Origin: Bacteroidota bacterium
Lineage (GTDB): Bacteria; Bacteroidota; Bacteroidia; Cytophagales; Cyclobacteriaceae
NCBI GenBank assembly: GCA_024280115.1
Contig: JAJRQT010000198.1
Coordinates: 1 to 37,692 of the forward strand
DNA: 37,692 nt
Direction of reading: 5' to 3'
Positions within the stretch are counted from its first letter, which is position 1. Each line of letters begins with the position of its first letter. A model generated the notes under the pieces. The model searched no databases. It saw nothing but the letters and a program-made list of their open reading frames with translations, and had not been told where the DNA came from. The translations under genes and the position numbers were made by a program. Positions 7,487-16,815 of this stretch are shown one piece after another.

Positions 7487-10186
7487 TTACCTGAGTTGTT
7501 GTCCGATTGAAAAGTGGAATTGTCCTCCGCTTGGTGTGTTAGTTCCTGGTAATGTGTCGAACCCATAGCCCCAATCAATTCCCAATAAACCAAATGCAGG
7601 CATAAATATCCTGGCGCCAAATCCTAAGGACCGGTAATTATCAAAAGGATCAAAATCACTTAATGTGTGGAAATTATTACCGGCTTCAGCAAAAGCTAAA
7701 ACAAAAATAGTAGAAGCTGCAGCCATTGTTAGCGGATATCTCAATTCAAAAACAAATTTATCATAGGCTACTCCTCCATTCAATCCATACTCAGGAGGGA
7801 GAAATCTTCCATACCCCGGAGGCGTCACTTTGTTATCTTCATATCCTCTCAAGGCAATCAAGTCATACCCGACAATCCAGTTATTTGCGCCGGAAAGTCC
7901 GCTGCCACCCATCTGGAATCTGTCAAATGGACCTGTTGGAGCATAACTTGAATAGGTGCCAATAAAGCCAAAATGAGCTCTGGCGCTAAACACAAGGTTT
8001 CCGAATAGCTTCTGATAATATTTAGCATCAAACATCCACTTATGGTATTCTACCCAACCATAAAGTTGTTCAGGAGAAGCATCATCGTAGAATGACGGAT
8101 CTCTGAATAGAGAGTAGGGAGGCGTAAGATCTACGCTTAACGAAATGGATGAACCTGTTCTAGGAAACATTGGCTGATCTATACTATTTCTTGAAATTGT
8201 CAGATTGTATTTCAAATTTCGTGCCGTTCCTGTGTTGAAACCAATTTGGCTGTTGCCACTCGATGTGAAACCATCAAAAATGTAATGTGTATAAGACAGA
8301 CTATTTGACATGGTAAAATAGTCATCAGGCCATTTAAGCCTCTTTCCAAGTCCAGCGCTTACGGTGTTCATTACCATTGAGCCAAGATCTTGCTGAGTGT
8401 AAAAATTCTGATTTCTGATCACGGATCGATTTGCTCCAACTGTAAGAGAGTTTGGCTTTTTGCCTCCAAGCCATGGTTCTGTAAATGTCAGTGAATAATT
8501 CTGATAAATTCTTCCATTGGCTTGAACCCTTAAAGATAACCGCTGTCCATCACCAACAGGCAAAGGTTTCCAGGCTTTGAAATTAGTAATATTCCTCAAT
8601 GAGAAATTGTTGAAAACCAGACCTACAGTTCCAACGAAACCATAATAGCCACCCCATCCACCAGATAATTCAACCTGGTCTGAGGGCCTTTCAACAAGTG
8701 AATATTCAATATCAACAGTTCCGTCAGCAGGATTTGGTACCGGGTTTATACCGATTTGTTCAGCATCGAAATAACCGAGTTGAGAAAGCTCTCGCTGGGT
8801 TCTTATGAGAAGCGATCTGTTAAAATACTGACCGGGTAATGTTTTAATTTCACGGCGTATTACATGATCGTTTGTGCGGTCGTTTCCGGTAATAATAATT
8901 TTATTGATTCTGGCTTGATCCCCTTCATATACCCTCATTTCCACATCGATAGAATCATTATGAATCCTGACTTCTACCGGATTTACATTGAAAAATAAGT
9001 ACCCGTAATCCATATAAAGTGAACTAATATCTTGTCCGTTGGGATTAAAAGTGAGTTTCTTCTGGATCAGTTCCATGTCATAAACATCTCCTTTTCTGAT
9101 TCCCAACACCTTATTCAAAACTTCATCATCATAGACAAAATTCCCACTCCAGGCTATGTTTCCAAAGTGGTATTTATTCCCTTCCTCAATTTTGATGTTT
9201 ATATTGATTTCATTAGCATCGGCGTCATAGATGGAATCTGAAATAATTCTGGCATCTCTGTATCCTTTTGAATTATAGTAGGTGACCAGCTTAATTTTGT
9301 CTTCCTTATATTCATCATTTTTAAATTTAGACGTTTTAAAGAAATTGACATTTACACTTTCACCAAGATAATTTTTTAAATCTTCCTCAGTGACTACGTA
9401 AGATTTTGTGAGGAAAGTCCAGGCACTTTTAAAGGAGGCATTTTTGAGAATTCTAAAACCATCCTGAAAAACATTGAACCTAAGCTTTTCATTCGTTTTC
9501 TTGAATTTAGATCTTAATTTATCATCGGTTAGATCAGTATTCCCCTCAAAAGTTATTCTATCAATTCGGACCTTCGATTTTTTATCAACCTGAATATTCA
9601 GCAATACGCCATTGGTGATGATGGTATCTTTTTTCTGTTCTATAAGTACCGTTGTATTGAGATATCCTTTATCAACAAAATAGTCTTTAACAGTAAGTTC
9701 CGCATTTTTTATAACCGCATCTGAAACAATTTTTCCCTTTATCAGGTCAAGATTTTCTTTAATATCGCTTTCCTGCGTTTTATTTATTCCTTTCAGGAAG
9801 ATTCTGGTAAGTCGTGGTCTTTCGGTGAGGTCCAATACCAGGTACGCCTTATTGTCCTCAATTTTACTGATATATAAAGCCACATTACCGATAATCCCTC
9901 TATCCCAGAGTTTTTTAATTGCACTACTCGTTGTTTGGCTCGGGATCCGGATTTTATCACCGACTTTTAATCCTGAAAGAGAAATTAGTGCATTTTTATC
10001 AATAGTTTCAAGCCCTGTTACCTTTATTTCGGCAATTTCATATTCCTGCGGGCTTGCATAGCTCAGGGCAATTTTGTCCTCTTTTTGAGTTTTATCGTCG
10101 TTGTAACTTCCCACTCCTAACTTGATTTGACCAAATGAATTTTGGTAAATCAAAGTCAATAGCAATGTGAAGGTCAAAAGCCTCAT
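7487..10186 (-). CDS. bamA: Outer-membrane protein assembly factor BamA (Omp85)
   Basis: An 899-residue Omp85 protein, longer than the roughly 810 residues of E. coli BamA, as is usual in Bacteroidota. The signal peptide MRLLTFTLLLTLIYQNSFG precedes an N-terminal half made of POTRA repeats. One begins at EYEIAEIKVTGLETIDKNAL, and a later one contains QARINKIIITGNDRTNDHV. The C-terminal half is a 16-strand-type barrel with the loop-6 motif LRGYED and the C-terminal strand FHFSIGQQLR. It inserts beta-barrel proteins into the outer membrane. I chose the ATG at 10186. An upstream TTG at 10222 would add a basic stretch and overlap uppS by 29 bases, while the ATG gives a clean signal peptide seven bases after the uppS stop codon. 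It is co-transcribed with uppS and two ompH genes. Confidence 0.95.
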   Translation of the reverse strand: MRLLTFTLLLTLIYQNSFGQIKLGVGSYNDDKTQKEDKIALSYASPQEYEIAEIKVTGLETIDKNALISLSGLKVGDKIRIPSQTTSSAIKKLWDRGIIGNVALYISKIEDNKAYLVLDLTERPRLTRIFLKGINKTQESDIKENLDLIKGKIVSDAVIKNAELTVKDYFVDKGYLNTTVLIEQKKDTIITNGVLLNIQVDKKSKVRIDRITFEGNTDLTDDKLRSKFKKTNEKLRFNVFQDGFRILKNASFKSAWTFLTKSYVVTEEDLKNYLGESVNVNFFKTSKFKNDEYKEDKIKLVTYYNSKGYRDARIISDSIYDADANEININIKIEEGNKYHFGNIAWSGNFVYDDEVLNKVLGIRKGDVYDMELIQKKLTFNPNGQDISSLYMDYGYLFFNVNPVEVRIHNDSIDVEMRVYEGDQARINKIIITGNDRTNDHVIRREIKTLPGQYFNRSLLIRTQRELSQLGYFDAEQIGINPVPNPADGTVDIEYSLVERPSDQVELSGGWGGYYGFVGTVGLVFNNFSLRNITNFKAWKPLPVGDGQRLSLRVQANGRIYQNYSLTFTEPWLGGKKPNSLTVGANRSVIRNQNFYTQQDLGSMVMNTVSAGLGKRLKWPDDYFTMSNSLSYTHYIFDGFTSSGNSQIGFNTGTARNLKYNLTISRNSIDQPMFPRTGSSISLSVDLTPPYSLFRDPSFYDDASPEQLYGWVEYHKWMFDAKYYQKLFGNLVFSARAHFGFIGTYSSYAPTGPFDRFQMGGSGLSGANNWIVGYDLIALRGYEDNKVTPPGYGRFLPPEYGLNGGVAYDKFVFELRYPLTMAAASTIFVLAFAEAGNNFHTLSDFDPFDNYRSLGFGARIFMPAFGLLGIDWGYGFDTLPGTNTPSGGQFHFSIGQQLR

Positions 10187-10193
10187 AAAAACT

Positions 10194-10928
10194 CTATATT
10201 TCTTTTTCAATAACTTTTCCAAACCTTCTCTCTCTTTTTTGATAAGCTACTATCGCTTCGTACAAATGTTCCTTTCTGAAGTCAGGCCACAAAATATCTG
10301 TTATATACAATTCAGTATAGGCAATTTGCCAAAGTAGAAAATTACTGATCCTCATTTCTCCACTTGTTCTTATCAATAGTTCTGGATCAGGGATGTTTTT
10401 AGTACAAAGATAATTGGAAAAAGTATCATAATTGATATCTTCCTGACCAATTGCATCTTTTTTAACATCTTTTAACAAATTTTTTACTGCATTGATAATT
10501 TCCCATCTACCGCTATAGCTAAGCGCTAATATTAAATTTAATCCATCATTGCCTTTGGTTAACTCAATGCTTTCCTTTAATTCCATCTGGCAATTTTTTG
10601 GCAAAGCCGTAGTATCTCCAATAGATGATAGGCTAACATTATTTTTATTAAGAGTAGATGTTTCTTTTTTGATTGTAGAAACCAACAACTCCATCAACCC
10701 CTTCACTTCAATTTTTGGTCTTTTCCAATTTTCCGTAGAAAAAGCATATAACGTTAAATATTTTATCCCAAGTTCTGCACAGGCTTCCGTTGTCTGACGA
10801 ATAGCCTCCACAGCGTTTCTGTGCCCAAAAATCCTTTTAGCTCCCTGCTTTTTAGCCCAACGCCCATTTCCGTCCATTATAACGGCTATATGTTGAGGTA
10901 AATTGCTTAAATCTATCAGACTCTTCAT
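10194..10928 (-). CDS. uppS: Undecaprenyl diphosphate synthase (isoprenyl transferase)
   Basis: A 244-residue cis-prenyltransferase of typical length. It builds the C55 carrier lipid for peptidoglycan and O-antigen from farnesyl and isopentenyl diphosphates, at the cytoplasmic membrane face. Signature motifs are the substrate-binding MDGNGRWAK (18-26, with catalytic Asp19), GHRNA, FSTENW, and RTSGEMRISNFLLWQ in the C-terminal part. The ATG start gives a short N-terminal leader typical of the family. It sits directly upstream of bamA and downstream of a DUF6089 barrel gene, separated by 80 bases. The IPP-consuming step pairs logically with dxs elsewhere in the window, though they are not co-transcribed. 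Confidence 0.95.
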   Translation of the reverse strand: MKSLIDLSNLPQHIAVIMDGNGRWAKKQGAKRIFGHRNAVEAIRQTTEACAELGIKYLTLYAFSTENWKRPKIEVKGLMELLVSTIKKETSTLNKNNVSLSSIGDTTALPKNCQMELKESIELTKGNDGLNLILALSYSGRWEIINAVKNLLKDVKKDAIGQEDINYDTFSNYLCTKNIPDPELLIRTSGEMRISNFLLWQIAYTELYITDILWPDFRKEHLYEAIVAYQKRERRFGKVIEKEI

Positions 10929-11008
10929 TTAAAAAAGATCAAGGCTTAAAAACGGAGTGCAAAGTTGGTGGTTTTTTTTGGTATTATAAAGGTTTTATTT
11001 GCAACACT

Positions 11009-11680
11009 TTAATAAAAGTCATAGGGGCAGGGGATATCCCAGATTGTGTAGCTTACCGAAAACCCTACAAAATTGAACCAATCTTTATCATATTTATTAC
11101 CGTATTGATAGTTTTTATTGGTGATATCACCATCAGAAAACCCATCTAATTGGTCAAAAAACAATTTTCTAATGCCTATTTCAAGGCCCAGCGTGATGTT
11201 TTTGCTTACAACATATTTGAATCCTCCGCCGAAAGGCAGGGCCAATTGTACAATACTACTGTTACTGAGATCCTGATCGCCACCAAAAAGAGTAAATCCA
11301 CTGAGTCCTACAAACATATATGGTGACCATCGAACGCCACCTTTTTTCCCTTTGTAATCAAGAAAATTGTATTCAAGCAAACCGGCTGCTTCAATAATGG
11401 TAGATTGAAAGGAACCTTGCCTGATTGCCGCGAATGGGTCAATAGGATTTTTATCTGAACCACTGATTAGACCGCCTGCTAAACTGACCCTGACACTGAA
11501 AATATTATCAAGATTCATTTTATAGTATCCCAGAATACCAGGTTTTACATTGGTTATAGGATATCCCCGCATCAAATCTCCAGCATAGTTAAATCCTCCA
11601 ACACCAATTCCAAATTCAGAGAATTGTGCAAACAATGGATTGGATAAAATGATAAATAAAATTATTGTAGGATATCTCAA
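11009..11680 (-). CDS. DUF6089-type outer-membrane beta-barrel protein
   Basis: A 223-residue protein. A signal peptide (residues 1-18, MRYPTII...LFA) is followed by alternating beta-strand sequence rich in Gly, Phe and Tyr. FGIGVGGFNYAGDL near the N terminus and the final segment WDIPCPYDFY are what I recall from DUF6089 proteins, which stand before uppS-bamA in many Bacteroidota. It is predicted to form a small outer-membrane barrel; the function is unknown. It lacks the SDRS segment seen in the two upstream barrel genes, though the overall pattern GDL...VKPGILGYYKM is shared with their opening strands. It lies in the same minus-strand run as nadK, uppS and bamA. Confidence 0.8.
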   Translation of the reverse strand: MRYPTIILFIILSNPLFAQFSEFGIGVGGFNYAGDLMRGYPITNVKPGILGYYKMNLDNIFSVRVSLAGGLISGSDKNPIDPFAAIRQGSFQSTIIEAAGLLEYNFLDYKGKKGGVRWSPYMFVGLSGFTLFGGDQDLSNSSIVQLALPFGGGFKYVVSKNITLGLEIGIRKLFFDQLDGFSDGDITNKNYQYGNKYDKDWFNFVGFSVSYTIWDIPCPYDFY

Positions 11681-11732
11681 ACTAAAAATATTTAATAAAT
11701 CAGAACATCTGAGAAACGATTAAATGCGCTAA

Positions 11733-12767
11733 TTAATTTGCAAATATATAAGAAACTTTAAATGAGGTGACGGTAATAAGATCTAATCTACTGCCACCGC
11801 GAAGTCCGTCATCATGGCCAAATCCTTTGAAAACATTATATGTTTTTCCATCAAAATTCGATTTATATGAAAAAGTTTCTGTCGATTCATCAATAAGCGT
11901 CATGTCTCTCATTTCATTTTTTAAAACCGCTTTTTCTTCCATTGATCTATCGGATAAAGTTTTTGCAAGTTCGTCATCAAATACACCAAGATCTACATAA
12001 GAGCTACCAATGTCATCTATATAATCAGACAAAATAAAATTAACCGATGTTTCCACCTGAATATCTATTTTATAACCAACCCTGATTCTAACTCCTAATC
12101 CTAATGGGACACCTACCTGAATTGCGCTGTACTTTTTCCCATAGGCAGGACTGTTTTGCCCTTCAGTACCCAGGGGTCTCAAAGCTACCCAGGATCCTGC
12201 ATTCTCAAATGGTACTCCATCCCGAGATTTCTCAGGAATTTTAGTTTTAGGATTACTGTAATAAAATGAAATCCCAGTCAAAGCGTAAATATTAAAGTTT
12301 TTCCTTTTCCAATATTCATACGGATCTTTCAGAAAATTCACTCTGCCGGTCAATGATAACCCTACGAGATCATTTCTGAAACTCAGGTTCCGTATATATT
12401 TTCTAATGGAACTACCATCAATATCTGGTGATGTGTTAAAATCATCACCGATTATTCGGCCATATGACAGTTCACTACTTAAGCTAAAAGTACCAGAAAG
12501 TTTGTAATTAAGGAAAGCTGAGATTCCGGGGCGGGTGACTTTTATTCCGTTTATAAACGTTTTTTCAGCCGGTGTGGCATCTCCAAAGTAATTGAGTAGG
12601 TTTATCGCAAGTCCACCTGTGAAATATTTTGAGTATTTATTTGCGTTTGCATATCCATTTTGCGAAGTATGGCTTTTTCTTCTATACTTATTATGCATTT
12701 GCTGAGAAAAAGAATCACATGCAATTAATATTAAGATTAAAATAAAAAATGATTTAATTATTCTCAC
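11733..12767 (-). CDS. Outer-membrane beta-barrel protein, tandem paralog 2
   Basis: A 344-residue exported barrel-like protein starting at GTG 12767 and overlapping the end of its upstream paralog by 14 bases; the next Met is behind the signal peptide. The N terminus MRIIKSFFILILILIAC could be cut by signal peptidase I after SFS, or be a lipobox (LIAC, Cys17). The body has strands typical of porin-like barrels (FTGGLAINLLNYFGDATPAEK, PGISAFLNYKL). It shares with its neighbour RKYIRNLSFRNDL, a GTEGQ segment, YVDLGVFDDELAKTLSDRSMEE, and a GFGHDDGLRGGS region. Function unknown; the location next to DUF6089, uppS and bamA suggests an outer-membrane role. Confidence 0.8.
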   Translation of the reverse strand: MRIIKSFFILILILIACDSFSQQMHNKYRRKSHTSQNGYANANKYSKYFTGGLAINLLNYFGDATPAEKTFINGIKVTRPGISAFLNYKLSGTFSLSSELSYGRIIGDDFNTSPDIDGSSIRKYIRNLSFRNDLVGLSLTGRVNFLKDPYEYWKRKNFNIYALTGISFYYSNPKTKIPEKSRDGVPFENAGSWVALRPLGTEGQNSPAYGKKYSAIQVGVPLGLGVRIRVGYKIDIQVETSVNFILSDYIDDIGSSYVDLGVFDDELAKTLSDRSMEEKAVLKNEMRDMTLIDESTETFSYKSNFDGKTYNVFKGFGHDDGLRGGSRLDLITVTSFKVSYIFAN

Positions 12768-13830
12768 CTGACTTGGATTTGTTTAGTATATATGAAATTT
12801 TAAAACTTGTCACAAGATAAGTATCATTGCTCGATCCACCTCTTCGTGCTGAGCCACTATCCTGCCCGTAACCTATGAATACAATATATCGATTGCCATC
12901 ATATTTTGAAACATAAGTTGTTGGTTCAGTATTAGATAAAACAAGATCATAATCACGTTCCTCGCCGGTCATCACAGCATATTCTTCCTGTGATCTGTCA
13001 GACATTGATTTTGCCATATCACTATCAAGGGCACCTAAATCTACATATTTTCCACTAACATCGTCAATGTAATCTGTAAGCAATAATCTATAATTTATTT
13101 CAAAAGTAAAATCCAATTGATCTGAAAGCTTAAAACTAAGTCCGCCGCCGATTGGAACTGAAAACTGTATGTTGCTATAGGGTTTTTTATCATAATAATC
13201 ACTGAACTGACCTTCCGTTCCTAGCGGTTTCAATGAAACCCATTTACCGGAATTTGGATATCGCTCCCCATTGATCTTAAAATCCGGAACCCTGCCTTTT
13301 GGATTGTGATAGAAAACGCTGATGCCTCCGGTGAAGTAAATATTGAAAAATTTTCTCTGCTTGAAATCAAGGAAATTTTTAAATAAATAAAATTGCGACA
13401 TTACTGACAGATCTAGAACATCATTTCTAAAGCTTAGATTTCTGATATACCTGGGAGTTGCGTTTTTATCATCGGGGTCTGCGGAGCTGAAGTCATCACC
13501 AGTCAGCCTTCCATAAAGTAACTCTGCTTTCAGGCTCATCCTGGGTCCATAGCGGTATTGCACAAAACCGCTTATTCCGGGTTTAATTTGACTAAATTCT
13601 GTACTTAGGAAATTGTCAGCGGGAGCAAGATCTCCGAAATATGTGAGAAAATTAAATCCACCTCCCGCAGAGAAATATCTATTCTTTATAAAATCTTTCT
13701 TTTTTACTCTAAATCTTTCCATTTTCTTGCCATAGCTGTCTTTTTTTTTAGGATTGGTATTTTGACCTATAACAAGTAATGGTGTAAATAAAATGAAGAA
13801 TAGAAAATATTTAATAATGCGGAACGACAT
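12754..13830 (-). CDS. Outer-membrane beta-barrel protein, tandem paralog 1
   Basis: A 358-residue exported barrel-like protein with a clear ATG start and signal peptide (residues 1-22, cleavage near VIG-Q). A basic linker NPKKKDSYGKKMERFRVKKK precedes the barrel, which starts RYFSAGGGFNFLTYFGDLAP. Motifs shared with the following gene include RYIRNLSFRNDV, LGTEGQ, YVDLGALDSDMAKSMSDRS and a GQDSGSARRGGSS region, so the two genes arose by tandem duplication. The gene follows nadK by 10 bases and is probably in the same transcript. It resembles the DUF6089 family but is longer; I cannot name a substrate. Confidence 0.82.
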   Translation of the reverse strand: MSFRIIKYFLFFILFTPLLVIGQNTNPKKKDSYGKKMERFRVKKKDFIKNRYFSAGGGFNFLTYFGDLAPADNFLSTEFSQIKPGISGFVQYRYGPRMSLKAELLYGRLTGDDFSSADPDDKNATPRYIRNLSFRNDVLDLSVMSQFYLFKNFLDFKQRKFFNIYFTGGISVFYHNPKGRVPDFKINGERYPNSGKWVSLKPLGTEGQFSDYYDKKPYSNIQFSVPIGGGLSFKLSDQLDFTFEINYRLLLTDYIDDVSGKYVDLGALDSDMAKSMSDRSQEEYAVMTGEERDYDLVLSNTEPTTYVSKYDGNRYIVFIGYGQDSGSARRGGSSNDTYLVTSFKISYILNKSKSGENN

Positions 13831-13840
13831 TCGTTAGATT

Positions 13841-14716
13841 TTAATTTCGGACATCGAGGCCCCAGTTCAATTTTTGCCTTAAGGTATCAACGAAACTATA
13901 CCCATCGAATTTTATTAATTTGGCTTCAAAATCTTCTTTTTTTATTTCTAACTTCTGGCCAGATTTTATAATTCTTGATCTTGAATCCAATGATACCATA
14001 AAATAATTGCTACGGCTCGCAACCTCTAGTGAAATTGTACAGGAATCGGAAACTACCAGGGGTCTTACGCTAAGGTTATGGGGACTTACTGGGGTCAGTA
14101 CCAAATTATTTGAATGAGGCATTACTACAGGGCCACCACAGCTTAGAGAATAGCCCGTGGATCCGGTAGGTGTAGAAATTATTAATCCATCTGCCCAATA
14201 AGTATTTAAGAATTCATTGTCAATATAGGTTTGAACCGTGATCATTGATGATGTATCTTGCTTAAGAACAGTTACTTCATTTAATCCGTAATTGAATTCC
14301 TTGAATAGTGGATCGGAGGATTCTACTTTTAGCATCATCCTGGAATCTATTTCAAAATTATTGTTTTCAATACATTCAATGGCCTCTGAGATCAATTCTT
14401 TATTTGTTGTGGCCAAAAATCCTAATCTGCCGGTATTCACACCCAAAATAGGTTTTTCAGATTTACCGACATGGGTTATGGTTTCAAGCAATGTTCCATC
14501 ACCTCCAATACTTATTATAAAATCGTATTGTTCAAAGCTAGATCCAGGTTTATAAATCCCTGCATTTTCCAGGTTGATCCCATTTTGATATGCCTGATCA
14601 TGAAACGAGTCAGATAAAACAAAATCATGATTTTTATTTCTTAAAAGCTCAATTGTATGTTCAATAACAGGAGTGGTATTGTCAGGAAATATTTTCCCAT
14701 GAATGGCTACTTTCAT
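13841..14716 (-). CDS. nadK: NAD kinase
   Basis: A 291-residue cytoplasmic enzyme that phosphorylates NAD to NADP. The diagnostic GGDGT is at 71-75, the NE pair at 146-147 (GLNEVTV), and the conserved glycine-rich motif STPTGSTGYSLSCGGP at 181-196. Length and motif order match bacterial NadK. The ATG start is followed by VAIHGK, the usual first strand. It is flanked by the CBS-domain gene upstream (43 bases) and two barrel genes downstream (10 bases). A nadK between a CBS gene and envelope genes is, from memory, a recurring order in Bacteroidota. Confidence 0.95.
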   Translation of the reverse strand: MKVAIHGKIFPDNTTPVIEHTIELLRNKNHDFVLSDSFHDQAYQNGINLENAGIYKPGSSFEQYDFIISIGGDGTLLETITHVGKSEKPILGVNTGRLGFLATTNKELISEAIECIENNNFEIDSRMMLKVESSDPLFKEFNYGLNEVTVLKQDTSSMITVQTYIDNEFLNTYWADGLIISTPTGSTGYSLSCGGPVVMPHSNNLVLTPVSPHNLSVRPLVVSDSCTISLEVASRSNYFMVSLDSRSRIIKSGQKLEIKKEDFEAKLIKFDGYSFVDTLRQKLNWGLDVRN

Positions 14717-14759
14717 CTTTAGTTTGAAAAAATTTAAGGCAATTTAGGAAAATGATTCT

Positions 14760-15425
14760 TTATATGTTGAGGAAATTTAGGAGGTTATCTAATCTTTCTT
14801 TTTCATTTTCGATATTAGTGCTGTCATGGAATTTAGCAATAATTTTATAATCAAATCTCTCGAAGGTGGCTATAACGGTTGTTAAGTCTTCTTTATTTAA
14901 TTTTAAAGTAAGTATTACAAAATTGGGATCTTTTGGATCCTGGCTAAGATAGGATCCGAGAATTTTTGCATCATCGGATTCAATAAGCCTGCTGATCTCG
15001 GCCATGGAATAATCAATAAATCTCATTTCCAGAACTAATATTCCGCCTTGCCCCTGAACGGCCAAAGTATTTGAAAAGGCCTTCATGGTATCCTCGTGCC
15101 GGGAAACGCCTTTAAATATGCCTTCGCTGTTAACTATTGCTACAAGTTCGGAATCGCATTCTTTAGCCAACCTGATGATATCAAAAAGGTGTTGATCTTC
15201 ACTTACGTAACAATGTTCCGATATCAACTTGAAGTCACCTATTTTTTTGTCGAGATCATTACTTTCAAGAATTACGCTTTCAGAGATCAATCCTTTAAAC
15301 AGTCTTTCTTCTATCACAGGAAGCTGATTGGTTTTTAGTTCTTCCATCCAGATTATTGCTTTTTCTGCAGTATCTGTTGGCTTTAACGCCGGAATCATCT
15401 GATTTATAAGCTCTTCAGCTATCAT
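14760..15425 (-). CDS. CBS-pair protein with C-terminal ACT-like domain
   Basis: A 221-residue soluble protein. Two CBS motifs occupy roughly residues 5-125 (DTAEKAIIWMEELKTNQLPV; then HLFDIIRLAKECDSELVAIV followed by GIFKGVSR). The rest, from about 135, begins VLEMRFIDYSMAEISRLIES and has the strand-helix pattern of an ACT-like domain, as in AcuB-type proteins. CBS pairs usually bind adenine nucleotides, so a sensor or regulatory role is likely; the target is unknown. The start ATG overlaps the stop of the upstream alpha/beta hydrolase (ATGA), indicating translational coupling. nadK follows, making a nucleotide-level sensor next to NAD kinase attractive but unproven. Confidence 0.8.
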   Translation of the reverse strand: MIAEELINQMIPALKPTDTAEKAIIWMEELKTNQLPVIEERLFKGLISESVILESNDLDKKIGDFKLISEHCYVSEDQHLFDIIRLAKECDSELVAIVNSEGIFKGVSRHEDTMKAFSNTLAVQGQGGILVLEMRFIDYSMAEISRLIESDDAKILGSYLSQDPKDPNFVILTLKLNKEDLTTVIATFERFDYKIIAKFHDSTNIENEKERLDNLLNFLNI

Positions 15426-16189
15426 GCAATTATATCTTCAGTTAATAAAAAGTCACTCATTATTTCATTAAACTTTTCTGGTTGCTCCATCATTGGTGCA
15501 TGACAGCATTTGTCAATGAACCTCAATATTGAATTTGGGATCAACCTGTTAAAATCATGCGCTACCAATGGTGGCGTAATCGTATCATTAAGGCCCCAAA
15601 TCAATAAAGTTGGTACCTTAATATTAGGAATTTCATTGGCCATATTATGTCTTTGAGCAGACTTGGCGATGGCGACAATATTCAGGCATTTCGGGATACT
15701 CTTGGTAGTTTCAAATATTTCGTTGATGTATTCTTCAGAAATACTTTTAGGATCATAAAATGTATATTCCGCTCTTTCTTTTACATATTCATAGCTGCCC
15801 CTTTTTGGAAAAGATCCCCCCATGGCATTTTCAAATAGGCCTGAACTCCCAGTCAATATCAATTTTTTAACTGTTTCTTGTCTCTTTAAAGTGTATATCA
15901 GCCCAACGTGTCCGCCAAGAGAATTGCCCATAAGATTGATGTTGTTCAATTTTTTCAGATCAATAAATCCTTCCAGATAATTTACTAGTGCATCAAGGCC
16001 TAACTTTCTAAAAGGCAAATCATAAATTGGTAACATCGGTATTATAATTCTGAATTGATGTTTAAATGTTTCAATTACAGCATCCCAATTGCTTAGGGCG
16101 CCAAAAAGCCCATGAAGTAGTATCAGGTTTTCACCGGAACCTTCTTCAATGTATTTATATTTACCCGTTTCCTTTAATTTATAAGACAT
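15422..16189 (-). CDS. Alpha/beta hydrolase
   Basis: A 255-residue soluble alpha/beta-fold hydrolase. HG at 26-27 forms the oxyanion strand turn, the nucleophile is Ser90 in MGNSLGG, the acid Asp202 (GLNDTITPP), and the base His230 (CCHAPMMEQP). All three catalytic positions are intact. Substrate unknown; the family includes esterases, lipases and C-C hydrolases. The lack of a signal peptide places it in the cytoplasm. It overlaps the CBS gene by four bases, and this hydrolase-CBS-nadK order seems conserved in the phylum from memory. The upstream gap to the pabA-like gene is 56 bases. Confidence 0.85.
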   Translation of the reverse strand: MSYKLKETGKYKYIEEGSGENLILLHGLFGALSNWDAVIETFKHQFRIIIPMLPIYDLPFRKLGLDALVNYLEGFIDLKKLNNINLMGNSLGGHVGLIYTLKRQETVKKLILTGSSGLFENAMGGSFPKRGSYEYVKERAEYTFYDPKSISEEYINEIFETTKSIPKCLNIVAIAKSAQRHNMANEIPNIKVPTLLIWGLNDTITPPLVAHDFNRLIPNSILRFIDKCCHAPMMEQPEKFNEIMSDFLLTEDIIA

Positions 16190-16245
16190 CTAAATTTTAA
16201 GTATCTAACGTTCTGATTGAAAAATAGTCTTATTTTATAAATAAT

Positions 16246-16815
16246 TCAATTGGATAGTGAATTTATATTCTTCCAGTTACGTAAAATATCCAAACCATAT
16301 TGCGTTAATACAGCCTCAGGATGAAATTGTAATCCGTAAATGGGTAATTCCTTATGACGAATTGCCATTACCTCTTCTTCCTTTGTCAATGATATAACAA
16401 AAATTTCGTCTGAAAGGTTGTGGCAAATAAGCGAGTGGTACCTGACAACCTCAAATGAAGTAGGCAGGTTGCTGAAAATTTCATCACTCATATTGAATAT
16501 TACTGATGTTTTACCATGCATGGGTTTTTTAGCCTTTTTCAAAGATCCACCAAAAAACTCACCTATCGCCTGGTGTCCCAGGCATATACCTAGAATAGGT
16601 TTTTTATCGTGATAAAAGTCTATAATCTTCATTAAATTACCAGCAGCGGTAGGCACTCCCGGCCCGGGAGAAAGTACTACAGCTTCATACTTTTCATTTA
16701 ACAGGTCTTTTACCGGGTCGTTGTTTCTCAGCACTTTAACCGCGAGATCAAGCTGATTGAAATAATCGACAAGGTTGTAGGTAAAAGAGTCAAAATTGTC
16801 TATTACCAATATCAA
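16246..16815 (-). CDS. pabA: Anthranilate/aminodeoxychorismate synthase glutaminase subunit
   Basis: A 189-residue class I glutamine amidotransferase. The triad is Cys78 (GICLGHQ), His165 and Glu167 (FHPEA), and the oxyanion motif is SPGPGVP at 49-55. It supplies ammonia from glutamine to a chorismate-using partner, either TrpE or PabB. No partner gene lies in the window, so folate versus tryptophan use cannot be decided; isolated copies outside a trp operon are often PabA. The start overlaps the end of cvpA by four bases (ATGA), showing coupling. Length is normal. Confidence 0.88.
   Translation of the reverse strand: MILVIDNFDSFTYNLVDYFNQLDLAVKVLRNNDPVKDLLNEKYEAVVLSPGPGVPTAAGNLMKIIDFYHDKKPILGICLGHQAIGEFFGGSLKKAKKPMHGKTSVIFNMSDEIFSNLPTSFEVVRYHSLICHNLSDEIFVISLTKEEEVMAIRHKELPIYGLQFHPEAVLTQYGLDILRNWKNINSLSN

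Noticed and set aside
10187..10222. Longer bamA start at TTG 10222
   Set aside because: Needs a rare start, overlaps uppS by 29 bases, and the ATG at 10186 gives a clean signal peptide.
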